DNA of 8,126 bases from Phyllobacteriaceae bacterium (GTDB taxonomy: Bacteria; Pseudomonadota; Alphaproteobacteria; Rhizobiales; Rhizobiaceae). Both the position numbers and the translations under genes were made by a program. Each line of letters begins with the position of its first letter. The stretch's first letter is position 1. Below are positions 1 through 6,137 of the stretch, piece by piece. A model generated the notes under the pieces. It was not told the origin of the DNA. It was given only the letters and a program-made list of their open reading frames with translations, and did no database searches. The stretch is taken from assembly GCA_024645155.1 (NCBI GenBank), contig JAHEGF010000148.1, forward strand, positions 1 to 8,126. Direction: 5' to 3'.

Positions 1-1
1 G

Positions 2-1117
2 GATGTTTTCGGCATGGCCGGCCCCGAAATTTCGGCAACCGTCCAATCGATCGAAACGCCTCCTGTCAACAGCGACCGGATCGCAGAAGCGGCCCGTCTT
101 GTCGCCCTGGCAAAGAATCCGCTTATCATGGTTGGTGGCGGAGCTTGCGATGCAGTTGATGAAGTATTGAATCTGGCAAAAAAAATACAGGCGCCGGTGA
201 CAGCACATAGGAGTGGCAAGGGCGTTGTTGCCGCTGATAGCCCTTACTCCATGGATCTTGCTGCATCTTACGAGTATTGGCGCACTTGCGATTTGCTGAT
301 CGGAATAGGGTCGCGGCTGGAACTCCAGTATATGCGCTGGCAATGGCGACCCGCCGGTCTGAAAGTGATCCGCATCGATATTGATCCGACAGAGATGGTA
401 CGGCTGAAACCCGATTGCGGCGTTGTTGCCGATGCCTCTGACGGTACGCGCGCGCTGACAGATGCGAGTGCTGCGGCATCGGTAAATCGCGAAGCGGAAT
501 TCTCGGAGATCAGTAAACAGGCCCGTAAAGCCTACCTTTCCGTGCAGCCGCAGATGGATTATCTTGATACCATTCGAGATGTGTTGCCGAGGGACGGATT
601 TTTTGTCGAAGAAGTCAGCCAGATGGGTTTTACCGGCCGGTTCGGATTCCCGGTCTACGAACCGAGACACTACGTAACCTGCGGCTATCAGGACAATCTG
701 GGTTTCGGCTTCAATACGGCGCTCGGCGTGAAGGTAGCCAATCCAAACAAGGCGGTGGTATCCATTTCCGGTGATGGCGGGTTCATGTTCGGCGTCCAGG
801 AATTGGCGACGGCGGTACAGCACGGTATCAACGTTGTCGCAATCGTGTTTAACAACAACGCCTATGGCAACGTGCTGAGAGACCAGATGAACGTATACGA
901 AGGCCGCATTCTAGGTTCGGAACTTGTCAATCCGGATTTTGTTAAGCTCGCGGATAGCTTTGGCGTCAGGGCGGTCCGCGTCGACAAGCCGGCGCAGCTG
1001 CGCAAGGCGTTGGAGTCCATGATTGATCGCGAACAGCCGGCTCTTATCGAAGTCAGCGTTCCACGCGGTTCGGAGACTTCACCCTGGCCATTCCTCCATC
1101 CCAAAGCACCGCAGTGA
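2..1117 (+). CDS. Thiamine-diphosphate-dependent enzyme, acetolactate-synthase-like (5' partial)
   Basis: The reading frame is open from base 2, so the gene begins before the window; 371 residues are visible. Numbered from the Met at base 14, residues about 20-150 look like the central domain of ThDP enzymes, with a MVGGGA stretch near 39-44 and an IGIGSRL stretch at 96-102. Residues about 180-350 look like the pyrophosphate-binding domain. There the ThDP/Mg signature is clear: GDGGF at 253-257, then about 25 residues later an NNNAYGN stretch at 280-286. Family members (acetolactate synthase, glyoxylate carboligase, benzoylformate decarboxylase and others) carry out ThDP-dependent C-C cleavage or ligation of 2-oxo acids in the cytoplasm. 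The N-terminal domain with the catalytic Glu lies outside the window, so substrate cannot be assigned. A housekeeping IlvB seems unlikely because no small-subunit gene follows; dusA comes next after 142 bases. The family call is firm, the specific reaction unknown. Confidence 0.88.
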   Translation, partial: DVFGMAGPEISATVQSIETPPVNSDRIAEAARLVALAKNPLIMVGGGACDAVDEVLNLAKKIQAPVTAHRSGKGVVAADSPYSMDLAASYEYWRTCDLLIGIGSRLELQYMRWQWRPAGLKVIRIDIDPTEMVRLKPDCGVVADASDGTRALTDASAAASVNREAEFSEISKQARKAYLSVQPQMDYLDTIRDVLPRDGFFVEEVSQMGFTGRFGFPVYEPRHYVTCGYQDNLGFGFNTALGVKVANPNKAVVSISGDGGFMFGVQELATAVQHGINVVAIVFNNNAYGNVLRDQMNVYEGRILGSELVNPDFVKLADSFGVRAVRVDKPAQLRKALESMIDREQPALIEVSVPRGSETSPWPFLHPKAPQ

Positions 1118-1204
1118 TACGGGTCATGCAGTCAAGCGAAAATGCGATCTGGAATCGGCCAGTTTGTGCGGTGACATTGCCATCATTCCTGGCTGCCGCG
1201 ATAC

Positions 1205-1226
1205 CGGGCAGCAATTTCATTGCCCG
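1205..1226. other. Stem-loop in the gap between the ThDP enzyme gene and dusA
   Basis: CGGGCA (1205-1210) pairs perfectly with TGCCCG (1221-1226) around a 10-base loop. A competing inner pairing GCAAT/ATTGC (1211-1215 with 1219-1223) is also perfect. No T-run follows on the plus strand, so it is not a textbook Rho-independent terminator. It could be an mRNA-end or processing structure, or chance. The rest of the 142-base gap (1118-1259) shows no gene and no promoter I would defend. Confidence 0.3.
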
Positions 1227-1259
1227 TCACGCAGTGGGCGACGATAGGCGCTGGAAAGC

Positions 1260-2288
1260 ATGATGTACAGCAGGGCATTGGAAAGTGGGAAAAAAATCTT
1301 TGCCGTCGCGCCGATGATGGACTGGACGGACAAGCATTGCCGTTATTTTCACCGGCAATTGACCAAGAAGAGCCTATTGTACACGGAAATGGTTGTTGCC
1401 GAGGCGGTAATCCATGGCGACAGAAACCGGCTTCTCGGGTTCAACGAAACAGAACATCCCGTAGCTATCCAGATCGGCGGTTCGGACCCAGGTAAGCTTG
1501 GCCAGGCGGCGGAGATCGGGGCTGGTTTCGGGTATGACGAGGTCAATCTGAATGTTGGATGCCCATCTGACCGGGTTCAGTCGGGAACGTTCGGTGCATG
1601 CCTGATGCGCGAGCCTGAGCTTGTTGGGAATTGCGTCGCGGCGATGAAGGATGCAGTCAGTGTGCCGGTGACCGTAAAGTGCCGTATCGGCGTTGATGAG
1701 CAAGATCCGGAAATTGCTTTGAGTGCCATCTCCGAGAATGTATTTGGATCCGGTGCGGATGCAATTTGGGTGCACGCTCGAATTGCCTGGCTTGATGGGC
1801 TGTCACCAAAGGAAAACCGCGACGTGCCGCCTCTCGATTACGAAATCGTTTACAGGTTGAAGGAGAAATTTCCGTGTCGTTTCATTGGAATAAACGGCGG
1901 AGTTGAGAGTTTGAATCAGGCCGTTGAACATTTGCGATATGTCGATGGCGTCATGCTCGGGAGGGCCGCATACCGCAATCCGGCGCTGTTGGCCGGAGTT
2001 GACGCGTTGTTGAGCGGTGGGTCTGACAGGCAAATCATTGTCCCGGAATTTGAGAAAGTGATTGAGGCGATGGCCGAATATGCACAAGAGCATGTCGAAG
2101 GCGGCGGCCGGTTATCTCAAGTGACGCGGCACATGACGGGCCTGTTTTCCGGAACTCGCGGGGCAAGAATGTATCGGCAGATTCTATCAACGAGGACATC
2201 TCGTCCCGATGCCAACGCCAATGTTTTATGGGATGCGTTCGCCTGTATTGACTTGAACGGCAATAAGGAAGGGCTTAACGCTGCCTGA
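1260..2288 (+). CDS. dusA: tRNA-dihydrouridine(20/20a) synthase DusA
   Basis: This is an FMN- and NADPH-dependent enzyme that reduces uridines 20/20a in the tRNA D-loop to dihydrouridine. The 342 residues match the usual DusA length. Visible motifs: APMMDWTD at 17-24 (N-terminal FMN-barrel strand, typical of DusA); NVGCPSDRVQSGTFGACLM at 98-116, where Cys114 in the GACL part corresponds to the catalytic acid Cys; Lys140 in TVKCRIG; His172 and Arg174 in VHARIAWLDGLSPKENR, the DusA-type loop; INGG at 211-214 and GR at 234-235 for FMN phosphate binding. The C-terminal helical tRNA-binding domain includes RHMTGLFSGTRGARMYRQIL (290-309). Two adjacent ATGs (1260 and 1263) can start the gene. GGAAA at 1253-1257 is the only Shine-Dalgarno-like sequence and is better spaced for 1263, so a one-residue-shorter protein is possible. 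Assignment to DusA rather than DusB/C is strong. Confidence 0.95.
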   Translation: MMYSRALESGKKIFAVAPMMDWTDKHCRYFHRQLTKKSLLYTEMVVAEAVIHGDRNRLLGFNETEHPVAIQIGGSDPGKLGQAAEIGAGFGYDEVNLNVGCPSDRVQSGTFGACLMREPELVGNCVAAMKDAVSVPVTVKCRIGVDEQDPEIALSAISENVFGSGADAIWVHARIAWLDGLSPKENRDVPPLDYEIVYRLKEKFPCRFIGINGGVESLNQAVEHLRYVDGVMLGRAAYRNPALLAGVDALLSGGSDRQIIVPEFEKVIEAMAEYAQEHVEGGGRLSQVTRHMTGLFSGTRGARMYRQILSTRTSRPDANANVLWDAFACIDLNGNKEGLNAA

Positions 2289-2344
2289 AAGTTCCAGTCA
2301 GGCGCTCTGGCGCATTGGCTTTGTCAAACTGTGGGAAGCCAGAT

Positions 2345-3175
2345 ATGCCGTTGACGGATTTTGCAGCCGGGGAACTGGTGCTGCTTGTTGCAGCAGTGGT
2401 GGCGACTGGCTTGACCGCCGGATTTCTCGCCGGAATATTCGGTATCGGCGGCGGAGCAATCATGGTGCCGATATTCTACCAGGCACTTGGATTCATAGGT
2501 ATCGATGAATCGATCCGGATGCACCTGTCCGTAGGGACGTCCCTGGCAGTTATCGTGCCGACTTCGATACGATCCTTTCTTGGCCACCAAGCCAAAGGCG
2601 CGGTGGATATGGAACTTCTGAAAAGTTACGTAATTTCAGTGCCGACTGGCGTTATTGCTGCGGCCATTGCTGCTTCATACCTTTCCAGTGGCGGCTTGCG
2701 GCTGGTATTTGCTGTAATCGCATTCGTGGTCGGTCTGAGATTGCTTTTCAACCAGGAGTCCTGGCGATTGGGCGATGCAATTCCGGGAAATCCGCTGCGA
2801 TCGGTTATAGGCGCGGGTATAGGCTTTTTTTCGACACTGATGGGCATTGGCGGTGGTGTCATCAACAATACGTTCATGACGCTCTATGGCAGACCGATCC
2901 ATCAGGCGGTGGCGACTTCATCGGGCATGGGAGTCCTGATTTCCGTGCCGGGGGTGTTTGGATATATCTGGGCGGGATGGGGTAGTGAAGGCTTGCCCCT
3001 TCTGTCGACGGGGTATGTCAACTGGATCGCCGTATTGCTGATGATCCCGATTACGGTTTTTGCCGCGCCCCTCGGCGTCAAGCTGGCTCATGCCTTGAAC
3101 AAGCGCCAGCTGGAAACCGGATTCGGTCTGTTCCTGCTGCTGGTTTCCCTGCGGTTCTTTGTCAGCTTGTATTGA
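2345..3175 (+). CDS. TauE/SafE family sulfite exporter-like membrane permease
   Basis: A 276-residue polytopic inner-membrane protein with the internal duplication typical of TauE/SafE (formerly DUF81) permeases. The first half has GIFGIGGGAIMVP at 30-42 and the second half repeats it as LMGIGGGVI at 165-173; HQAVATSSGMG at 186-196 matches the SVGTSLAV segment at 62-69 of the first half. I count about eight hydrophobic segments, the last at about 260-275. Family members move sulfite, sulfoacetate, taurine-derived or other organosulfur anions; no sulfur-metabolism gene is nearby, so the substrate is unknown. I chose the ATG at 2345 because GGGAAG (2333-2338) lies 6 bases before it. A TTG at 2315 would add ten polar residues without a better ribosome site. 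It lies 56 bases after dusA on the same strand and could be co-transcribed. Confidence 0.92.
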   Translation: MPLTDFAAGELVLLVAAVVATGLTAGFLAGIFGIGGGAIMVPIFYQALGFIGIDESIRMHLSVGTSLAVIVPTSIRSFLGHQAKGAVDMELLKSYVISVPTGVIAAAIAASYLSSGGLRLVFAVIAFVVGLRLLFNQESWRLGDAIPGNPLRSVIGAGIGFFSTLMGIGGGVINNTFMTLYGRPIHQAVATSSGMGVLISVPGVFGYIWAGWGSEGLPLLSTGYVNWIAVLLMIPITVFAAPLGVKLAHALNKRQLETGFGLFLLLVSLRFFVSLY

Positions 3176-3207
3176 GCGCGAAATTAGTCGCGCATTGTCA
3201 TGCGCTC
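3174..3207. other. GC-rich inverted repeats at the tauE/protease convergent junction
   Basis: GCGCG (3176-3180) and CGCGC (3189-3193) can form a 5-bp stem with an 8-base loop. The wider pair GAGCGC (3174-3179) and GCGCTC (3202-3207) offers an alternative stem. The stop codons of both converging genes fall within or beside the structure. No T-run follows on either strand, so any terminator role is tentative. Confidence 0.25.
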
Positions 3208-3888
3208 GCCGCGGACATCGTATCCCGAAAGCGTGTCCAGGTAATTCATTCCGAGCAGGTTTTGCGACAGCTCACCGGCTCTGGAAACATATACCGGCAA
3301 ACGATCGCGGACGATGGCTCCAATAACGATCCGGTCAGCAATGGCCCGTGCCGCTAGAGTGCGCCCGTTCGCCGTGGAAACCGGAATTGAAAATTGGAGC
3401 GCATCAACATCGATACCGATGCGTTTGGCATCATAACTGGTCAAAACCGTACGGGACGCACCGGTATCGACAAGGAACTCTACGGATTGGCCATTTACAT
3501 CAGCATTGACAATAAAATGGCCATCATTGGCGCGTTCGAGCATTACCGCCGAGCGGCCATTCCCGTCGGTAACAAAAATCGGGCTGCCGGGTACCAACCC
3601 TGCAGTGACGCGGCTTGCAATATCCTGCAACTCGTATCGATACTGATAGCCTGCCACGAGTGCCAGAATAATCAGCGCCCATATCGCCAGCTGCCTGGCA
3701 ATGTTGCCAAATCGCATACCCGAACCGAGAATGACAGCGCCCAGAACCGCGCCCCAGATACCAAGATAGAGCGTTCTGGCAAAGACGTCGTTGCCCATGC
3801 CAAAAGTTACGCCGCTGCCGTGATTGGCGACCAGCAGAATTAGGCCCACACCTAGCAATCCGATGCCGATCCACAGAACCCGGTTCAT
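3184..3888 (-). CDS. TIGR02281-type clan AA aspartic protease, membrane-anchored (retropepsin-like)
   Basis: The 234-residue protein has three predicted membrane helices (about 4-21, 37-56, 66-84) followed by a soluble retropepsin-like domain (about 115-234). The catalytic motif is VDTGAS at 140-145, with Asp141 the expected active-site Asp. ANGRTLAARAIADRIVIG (173-190) is the flap/strand region, and LLGMNYLDTL (211-220) is the conserved C-terminal element. Only one DTG is present, so activity would require a homodimer, as in retroviral proteases. With three helices and a short cytoplasmic N-terminus the protease domain would face the periplasm (inference). Its start overlaps the DUF1289 stop by one base (TGATG on the minus strand), implying translational coupling. 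The family is common in alphaproteobacteria, but its substrates are not known to me. Confidence 0.88.
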   Translation of the reverse strand: MNRVLWIGIGLLGVGLILLVANHGSGVTFGMGNDVFARTLYLGIWGAVLGAVILGSGMRFGNIARQLAIWALIILALVAGYQYRYELQDIASRVTAGLVPGSPIFVTDGNGRSAVMLERANDGHFIVNADVNGQSVEFLVDTGASRTVLTSYDAKRIGIDVDALQFSIPVSTANGRTLAARAIADRIVIGAIVRDRLPVYVSRAGELSQNLLGMNYLDTLSGYDVRGERMTMRD

Positions 3889-4121
3889 CAGGTGTCCACA
3901 CTGTTCAGCCGCGCGATTCTACGACGCCGGGTTTCGCGCCGCGGTTTGCGCTCTACCGTCTGCAACCGGGCGGAGAGCCGGCTCATGACTTCGCTGCGGC
4001 TGGCGGGTGTCATTACCGGCCAAGAGCTGATTTCGTCTCGTGTTCTCCCGCATCCGAAACAATATCCGGTTTTCTCATCGATGGAACAGACTAGGATGCA
4101 GGGGGTTTCTATGGCTGTCAT
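3888..4121 (-). CDS. DUF1289 domain-containing small cysteine-rich protein
   Basis: A 77-residue protein with the full DUF1289 signature: a PCILVC start, then GYCFGCGRTRDEISSW. Four cysteines are arranged C8-x3-C12-x8-C21-x2-C24, a pattern suited to a metal site (zinc or iron-sulfur), though no ligand is proven. The C-terminal half is strongly basic, with Arg-rich runs at 58-71, so nucleic-acid contact is possible but unproved. The start is supported by GAGGGA just upstream, which overlaps the end of cobS (gap of 7 bases). The gene is the middle member of a cobS - DUF1289 - protease operon. Biochemical function is unknown; the family assignment is secure from the Cys pattern and the GCGRT..EI..W motif. 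Confidence 0.88.
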   Translation of the reverse strand: MTAIETPCILVCSIDEKTGYCFGCGRTRDEISSWPVMTPASRSEVMSRLSARLQTVERKPRRETRRRRIARLNSVDT

Positions 4122-4128
4122 TGTTCCC

Positions 4129-4935
4129 TCAAATGAGAATAGTGGTGGTCGTCAAAAGGCAGACTTCACAGATTTGCTGCCCGGCACCAAGTGTATCACC
4201 GGTGTGCCCGCCGACCTGGAACCGGCACACGGATCGCCAACATATTGATACGCCGGCCGCGACCAACAGCATTGCCGTGGTTGTGACTAGCCCAAATGCT
4301 GGCAAAATCAGGAATATTGCCGCAAGAACACCAATTGCCAATGCCCATTGTGCATCTTGATTTTGCGGCTCACCGTGGTCACGCGACAGGCCACCGGCTG
4401 TGCGTGCCGGCGGCAGATTAGCCCATATCCATACAATGGCTGAGCGTGATAAAGCGCTGGTAGCGATAAATGCTGCGGCGAATTTCCAACACCCCGCTCC
4501 GATTAGAAGGGAAAGCGCCACGACGCGAAGAAACACCGAAAACATTAGGGCGAGTGTACCATAGGTGCCGATGTTGCTATCGCGCATGATCTCGAGTTTT
4601 TCATCAGTGGATTTGCCACCGCCAAATCCGTCGGCGGTGTCCGCAAGACCATCCTCATGAAGTGCACCTGTGACAATCACCATCACGGCAAGCGCAATTG
4701 CGGCAGGAAGCAGATGCGAAGGTGTGATTTTCGCCAGCAGGATCGCCACCAGACTAGCTGGAAGTGCGATTATTATACCGGCCAGCGGGAAGAAACGAAC
4801 TGAGCGGGCAAGGCTGACTTCGTCCGAACTGATTTGCAATGCTGCCGATACGCCTGCAGTTGGCAGGCGCGACAGAAATATCACCGCGCCAAGTGTGCCA
4901 GAAAGTAAGTACCTGATGGGGCCGTTTTCACGCAT
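4129..4935 (-). CDS. cobS: Adenosylcobinamide-GDP ribazoletransferase (cobalamin synthase) CobS
   Basis: CobS is the integral membrane enzyme that joins alpha-ribazole (or its 5'-phosphate) to adenosylcobinamide-GDP, giving adenosylcobalamin (phosphate) and GMP. It has 268 residues, somewhat longer than the 247 of the E. coli/Salmonella enzyme. Family motifs in order: RFFPLAGIIIA at 47-57; HEDGLADTADGFGGG at 93-107, the acidic Mg-binding signature; EIMRDSNIGTYG at 115-126; PPARTAGGLS at 175-184; GGHTGDTLGAGQQ at 242-254. Hydrophobic segments lie between them. The ATG at 4935 is the only usable start, because an in-frame TAA lies nine codons upstream; the ribosome site is weak (AAAGACC). The gene is divergent from cobT and heads the DUF1289-protease operon. 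A promoter facing it lies at 5057-5085, giving an expected leader of about 115 bases. Confidence 0.96.
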   Translation of the reverse strand: MRENGPIRYLLSGTLGAVIFLSRLPTAGVSAALQISSDEVSLARSVRFFPLAGIIIALPASLVAILLAKITPSHLLPAAIALAVMVIVTGALHEDGLADTADGFGGGKSTDEKLEIMRDSNIGTYGTLALMFSVFLRVVALSLLIGAGCWKFAAAFIATSALSRSAIVWIWANLPPARTAGGLSRDHGEPQNQDAQWALAIGVLAAIFLILPAFGLVTTTAMLLVAAGVSICWRSVCRFQVGGHTGDTLGAGQQICEVCLLTTTTILI

Positions 4936-5010
4936 GATCTGGGTCTTTGGACAATGCTTTTAACCGGGATAGTGCATTAACATGACTACAACGCCCCGAT
5001 TTTCTAAATG

Positions 5011-5026
5011 CGACAATCCATTGTCG
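5011..5026. promoter_or_regulatory. 16-bp palindrome, candidate operator between cobS and cobT
   Basis: CGACAAT (5011-5017) and ATTGTCG (5020-5026) form a perfect 7-bp inverted repeat around CC. It lies in the 172-bp divergent region, about 24-39 bases downstream of the expected cobS transcription start and about 80 bases before cobT. As DNA it looks like a dimeric-repressor half-site pair. As cobS leader RNA it could form a 6-bp hairpin with a 4-base loop. I do not recognise it as a known regulator's box. Confidence 0.4.
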
Positions 5027-5056
5027 AGGTTTGTATTCCATTGGCCGCGTTGCACA

Positions 5057-5085
5057 TCTATAGCTAGCACAACAACGATTCTCAA
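5057..5085 (-). promoter_or_regulatory. Predicted sigma70-type promoter for the cobS operon
   Basis: Read on the minus strand: -35 TTGAGA (5085-5080; 5 of 6 matches to TTGACA), a 17-bp spacer, -10 TATAGA (5062-5057; 4 of 6 to TATAAT). Transcription would begin near 5050, leaving a leader of about 115 bases before the cobS ATG that contains the palindrome at 5011-5026. The -35 is only 22 bases from the cobT start codon, so it also sits in the cobT leader. I found no equally good plus-strand promoter for cobT here. Confidence 0.5.
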
Positions 5086-5107
5086 TTACAAGTATTAGGA
5101 AAACAGG

Positions 5108-6127
5108 ATGGCGACCGGACTTCCGTTTGATGATTTTCGAAGGCTGCTCGCTGAATTGCCGGGCCCAAACATCGAAGCCGTGGAAGCTGTCCGTAAGCGT
5201 GACCGGTTCCTCACCAAGCCGCCCGGTTCGCTGGGTAGGCTGGAAGAGATCGCCGAGTGGCTCGCCGCCTGGGGGAATAATCCTGTACCATCGGTTACCC
5301 GGCCTTTGGTAGCAGTGTTTGCAGGAAACCATGGCGTTACAAAGCAAGGTGTTTCTCCATACCCCGCAGAGGTTACCGCACAGATGGTGGCAAATTTTGC
5401 CGCGGGAGGCGCGGCTATCAACCAGATATGTATAGCCCATGATCTCGGGTTGAAAGTGTTTGATCTGGCACTTGACCATCCAACCAAGGATATCACGGTT
5501 GAAGCGGCGCTTGACGAAAAAAGCTGTGCGGCAACAATGGCTTTCGGCATGGAGGCTATAGCCGGAGGCACCGACCTCTTATGCATCGGGGAAATGGGTA
5601 TCGGCAATACCACAGTGGCCGCAGCGATTTTTCATGCGATATTTGGCGGCGAGGCTGAGGACTGGGTCGGTGCGGGAACTGGCGCCGACGAAGCCGGTGT
5701 TGCAAGAAAAGCAGCAGCCTTGCGGGCGGCAGCTAAAACGCACCGGAACCACCTGGCGGATCCACTCGAACTGCTTCGGCGGGTTGGCGGGCGCGAGATC
5801 GCCGCAATGACCGGGGCAATCCTTGCTGCGCGCCATGAACGCATACCGGTTATCGTTGATGGATTTGTCGCGACCGCTTCGGCGGCAGTGCTTCAGATGG
5901 CAAACCCTCAGGCCGTCGACCACTGCCTATTTGGCCATGTCTCAGCGGAAAATGCCCACCGCCGTGCTCTTGAAAAAATGGCCAAGGTGCCGCTGCTTGA
6001 TCTTGGTATGAGACTGGGAGAGGGCACGGGTGCCGCACTTGCAGCAGGAATCGTAAAAAGCGCAGCTCAGTGTCATTCAGGCATGGCAACATTCGGCGAG
6101 GCCGGCGTTACCGATCGGGACATCTAG
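5108..6127 (+). CDS. cobT: Nicotinate-nucleotide--dimethylbenzimidazole phosphoribosyltransferase CobT
   Basis: CobT transfers phosphoribose from nicotinate mononucleotide to 5,6-dimethylbenzimidazole, giving alpha-ribazole 5'-phosphate, the lower-ligand precursor used by CobS. This is the CobT of Salmonella nomenclature (CobU in Pseudomonas denitrificans), not the cobaltochelatase subunit. It has 339 residues, close to the family norm of about 350. Motifs: KPPGSLG at 37-43; GNHGV at 73-77; SPYPAEVTAQMV at 83-94; GEMGIGNTT at 161-169 (phosphate-binding loop); VGAGTGADE at 187-195; DGFVATASA at 251-259; and RLGEGTGAALA at 302-312, where Glu305 corresponds to the catalytic base (Glu317 in Salmonella). 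TAGGAAAA at 5096-5103 is a well-placed ribosome site. Divergent from cobS, and convergent with the histidine kinase with 10 bases between stop codons. Confidence 0.97.
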   Translation: MATGLPFDDFRRLLAELPGPNIEAVEAVRKRDRFLTKPPGSLGRLEEIAEWLAAWGNNPVPSVTRPLVAVFAGNHGVTKQGVSPYPAEVTAQMVANFAAGGAAINQICIAHDLGLKVFDLALDHPTKDITVEAALDEKSCAATMAFGMEAIAGGTDLLCIGEMGIGNTTVAAAIFHAIFGGEAEDWVGAGTGADEAGVARKAAALRAAAKTHRNHLADPLELLRRVGGREIAAMTGAILAARHERIPVIVDGFVATASAAVLQMANPQAVDHCLFGHVSAENAHRRALEKMAKVPLLDLGMRLGEGTGAALAAGIVKSAAQCHSGMATFGEAGVTDRDI

Positions 6128-6137
6128 ATTCAGGACC

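Noticed and set aside
1023..1247. 74-codon plus-strand frame covering the gap before dusA
   Set aside because: Its first half overlaps the ThDP enzyme in another frame, and it has no ribosome site or family resemblance.
1374..1775. 133-codon minus-strand frame inside dusA
   Set aside because: Antisense to the catalytic region of dusA; no recognisable domain.
2315..2344. TTG at 2315 as start of the TauE/SafE gene
   Set aside because: The ATG at 2345 has GGGAAG six bases upstream, and the first membrane helix follows naturally; the extra ten residues look non-conserved.
3394..3843. 149-codon plus-strand open frame
   Set aside because: It lies entirely antisense to the aspartic protease, whose frame holds the DTGAS and LLGMNYLDTL motifs; no motif is seen in the plus frame.
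4960..4980. Two TTAA(C) elements before cobS, considered as a CtrA site
   Set aside because: The spacing is 13 bases, not the 7 of the CtrA consensus TTAA-N7-TTAA.
5041..5107. Plus-strand promoter for cobT (for example TTGCAC at 5050 or TTGTAT at 5031)
   Set aside because: Neither has an acceptable -10 at 16-18 bases; the best TATA-like hexamer here belongs to the minus-strand promoter.
4928..5479. 183-codon minus-strand open frame running from within cobT across the intergenic region into cobS
   Set aside because: It is antisense to the well-conserved 5' part of cobT, has an unlikely composition (many Cys, Arg, His, Pro) and matches no family I recognise; cobT and cobS explain the sequence.
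5579..5923. Minus-strand frames of 70-114 codons inside cobT
   Set aside because: Antisense to conserved cobT motifs, with typical shadow-frame composition.
6128..6137. Terminator between cobT and the kinase gene
   Set aside because: Only 10 bases separate the stops, and I see no stable stem or T-run; the nearby CCTAGG palindrome is too short.
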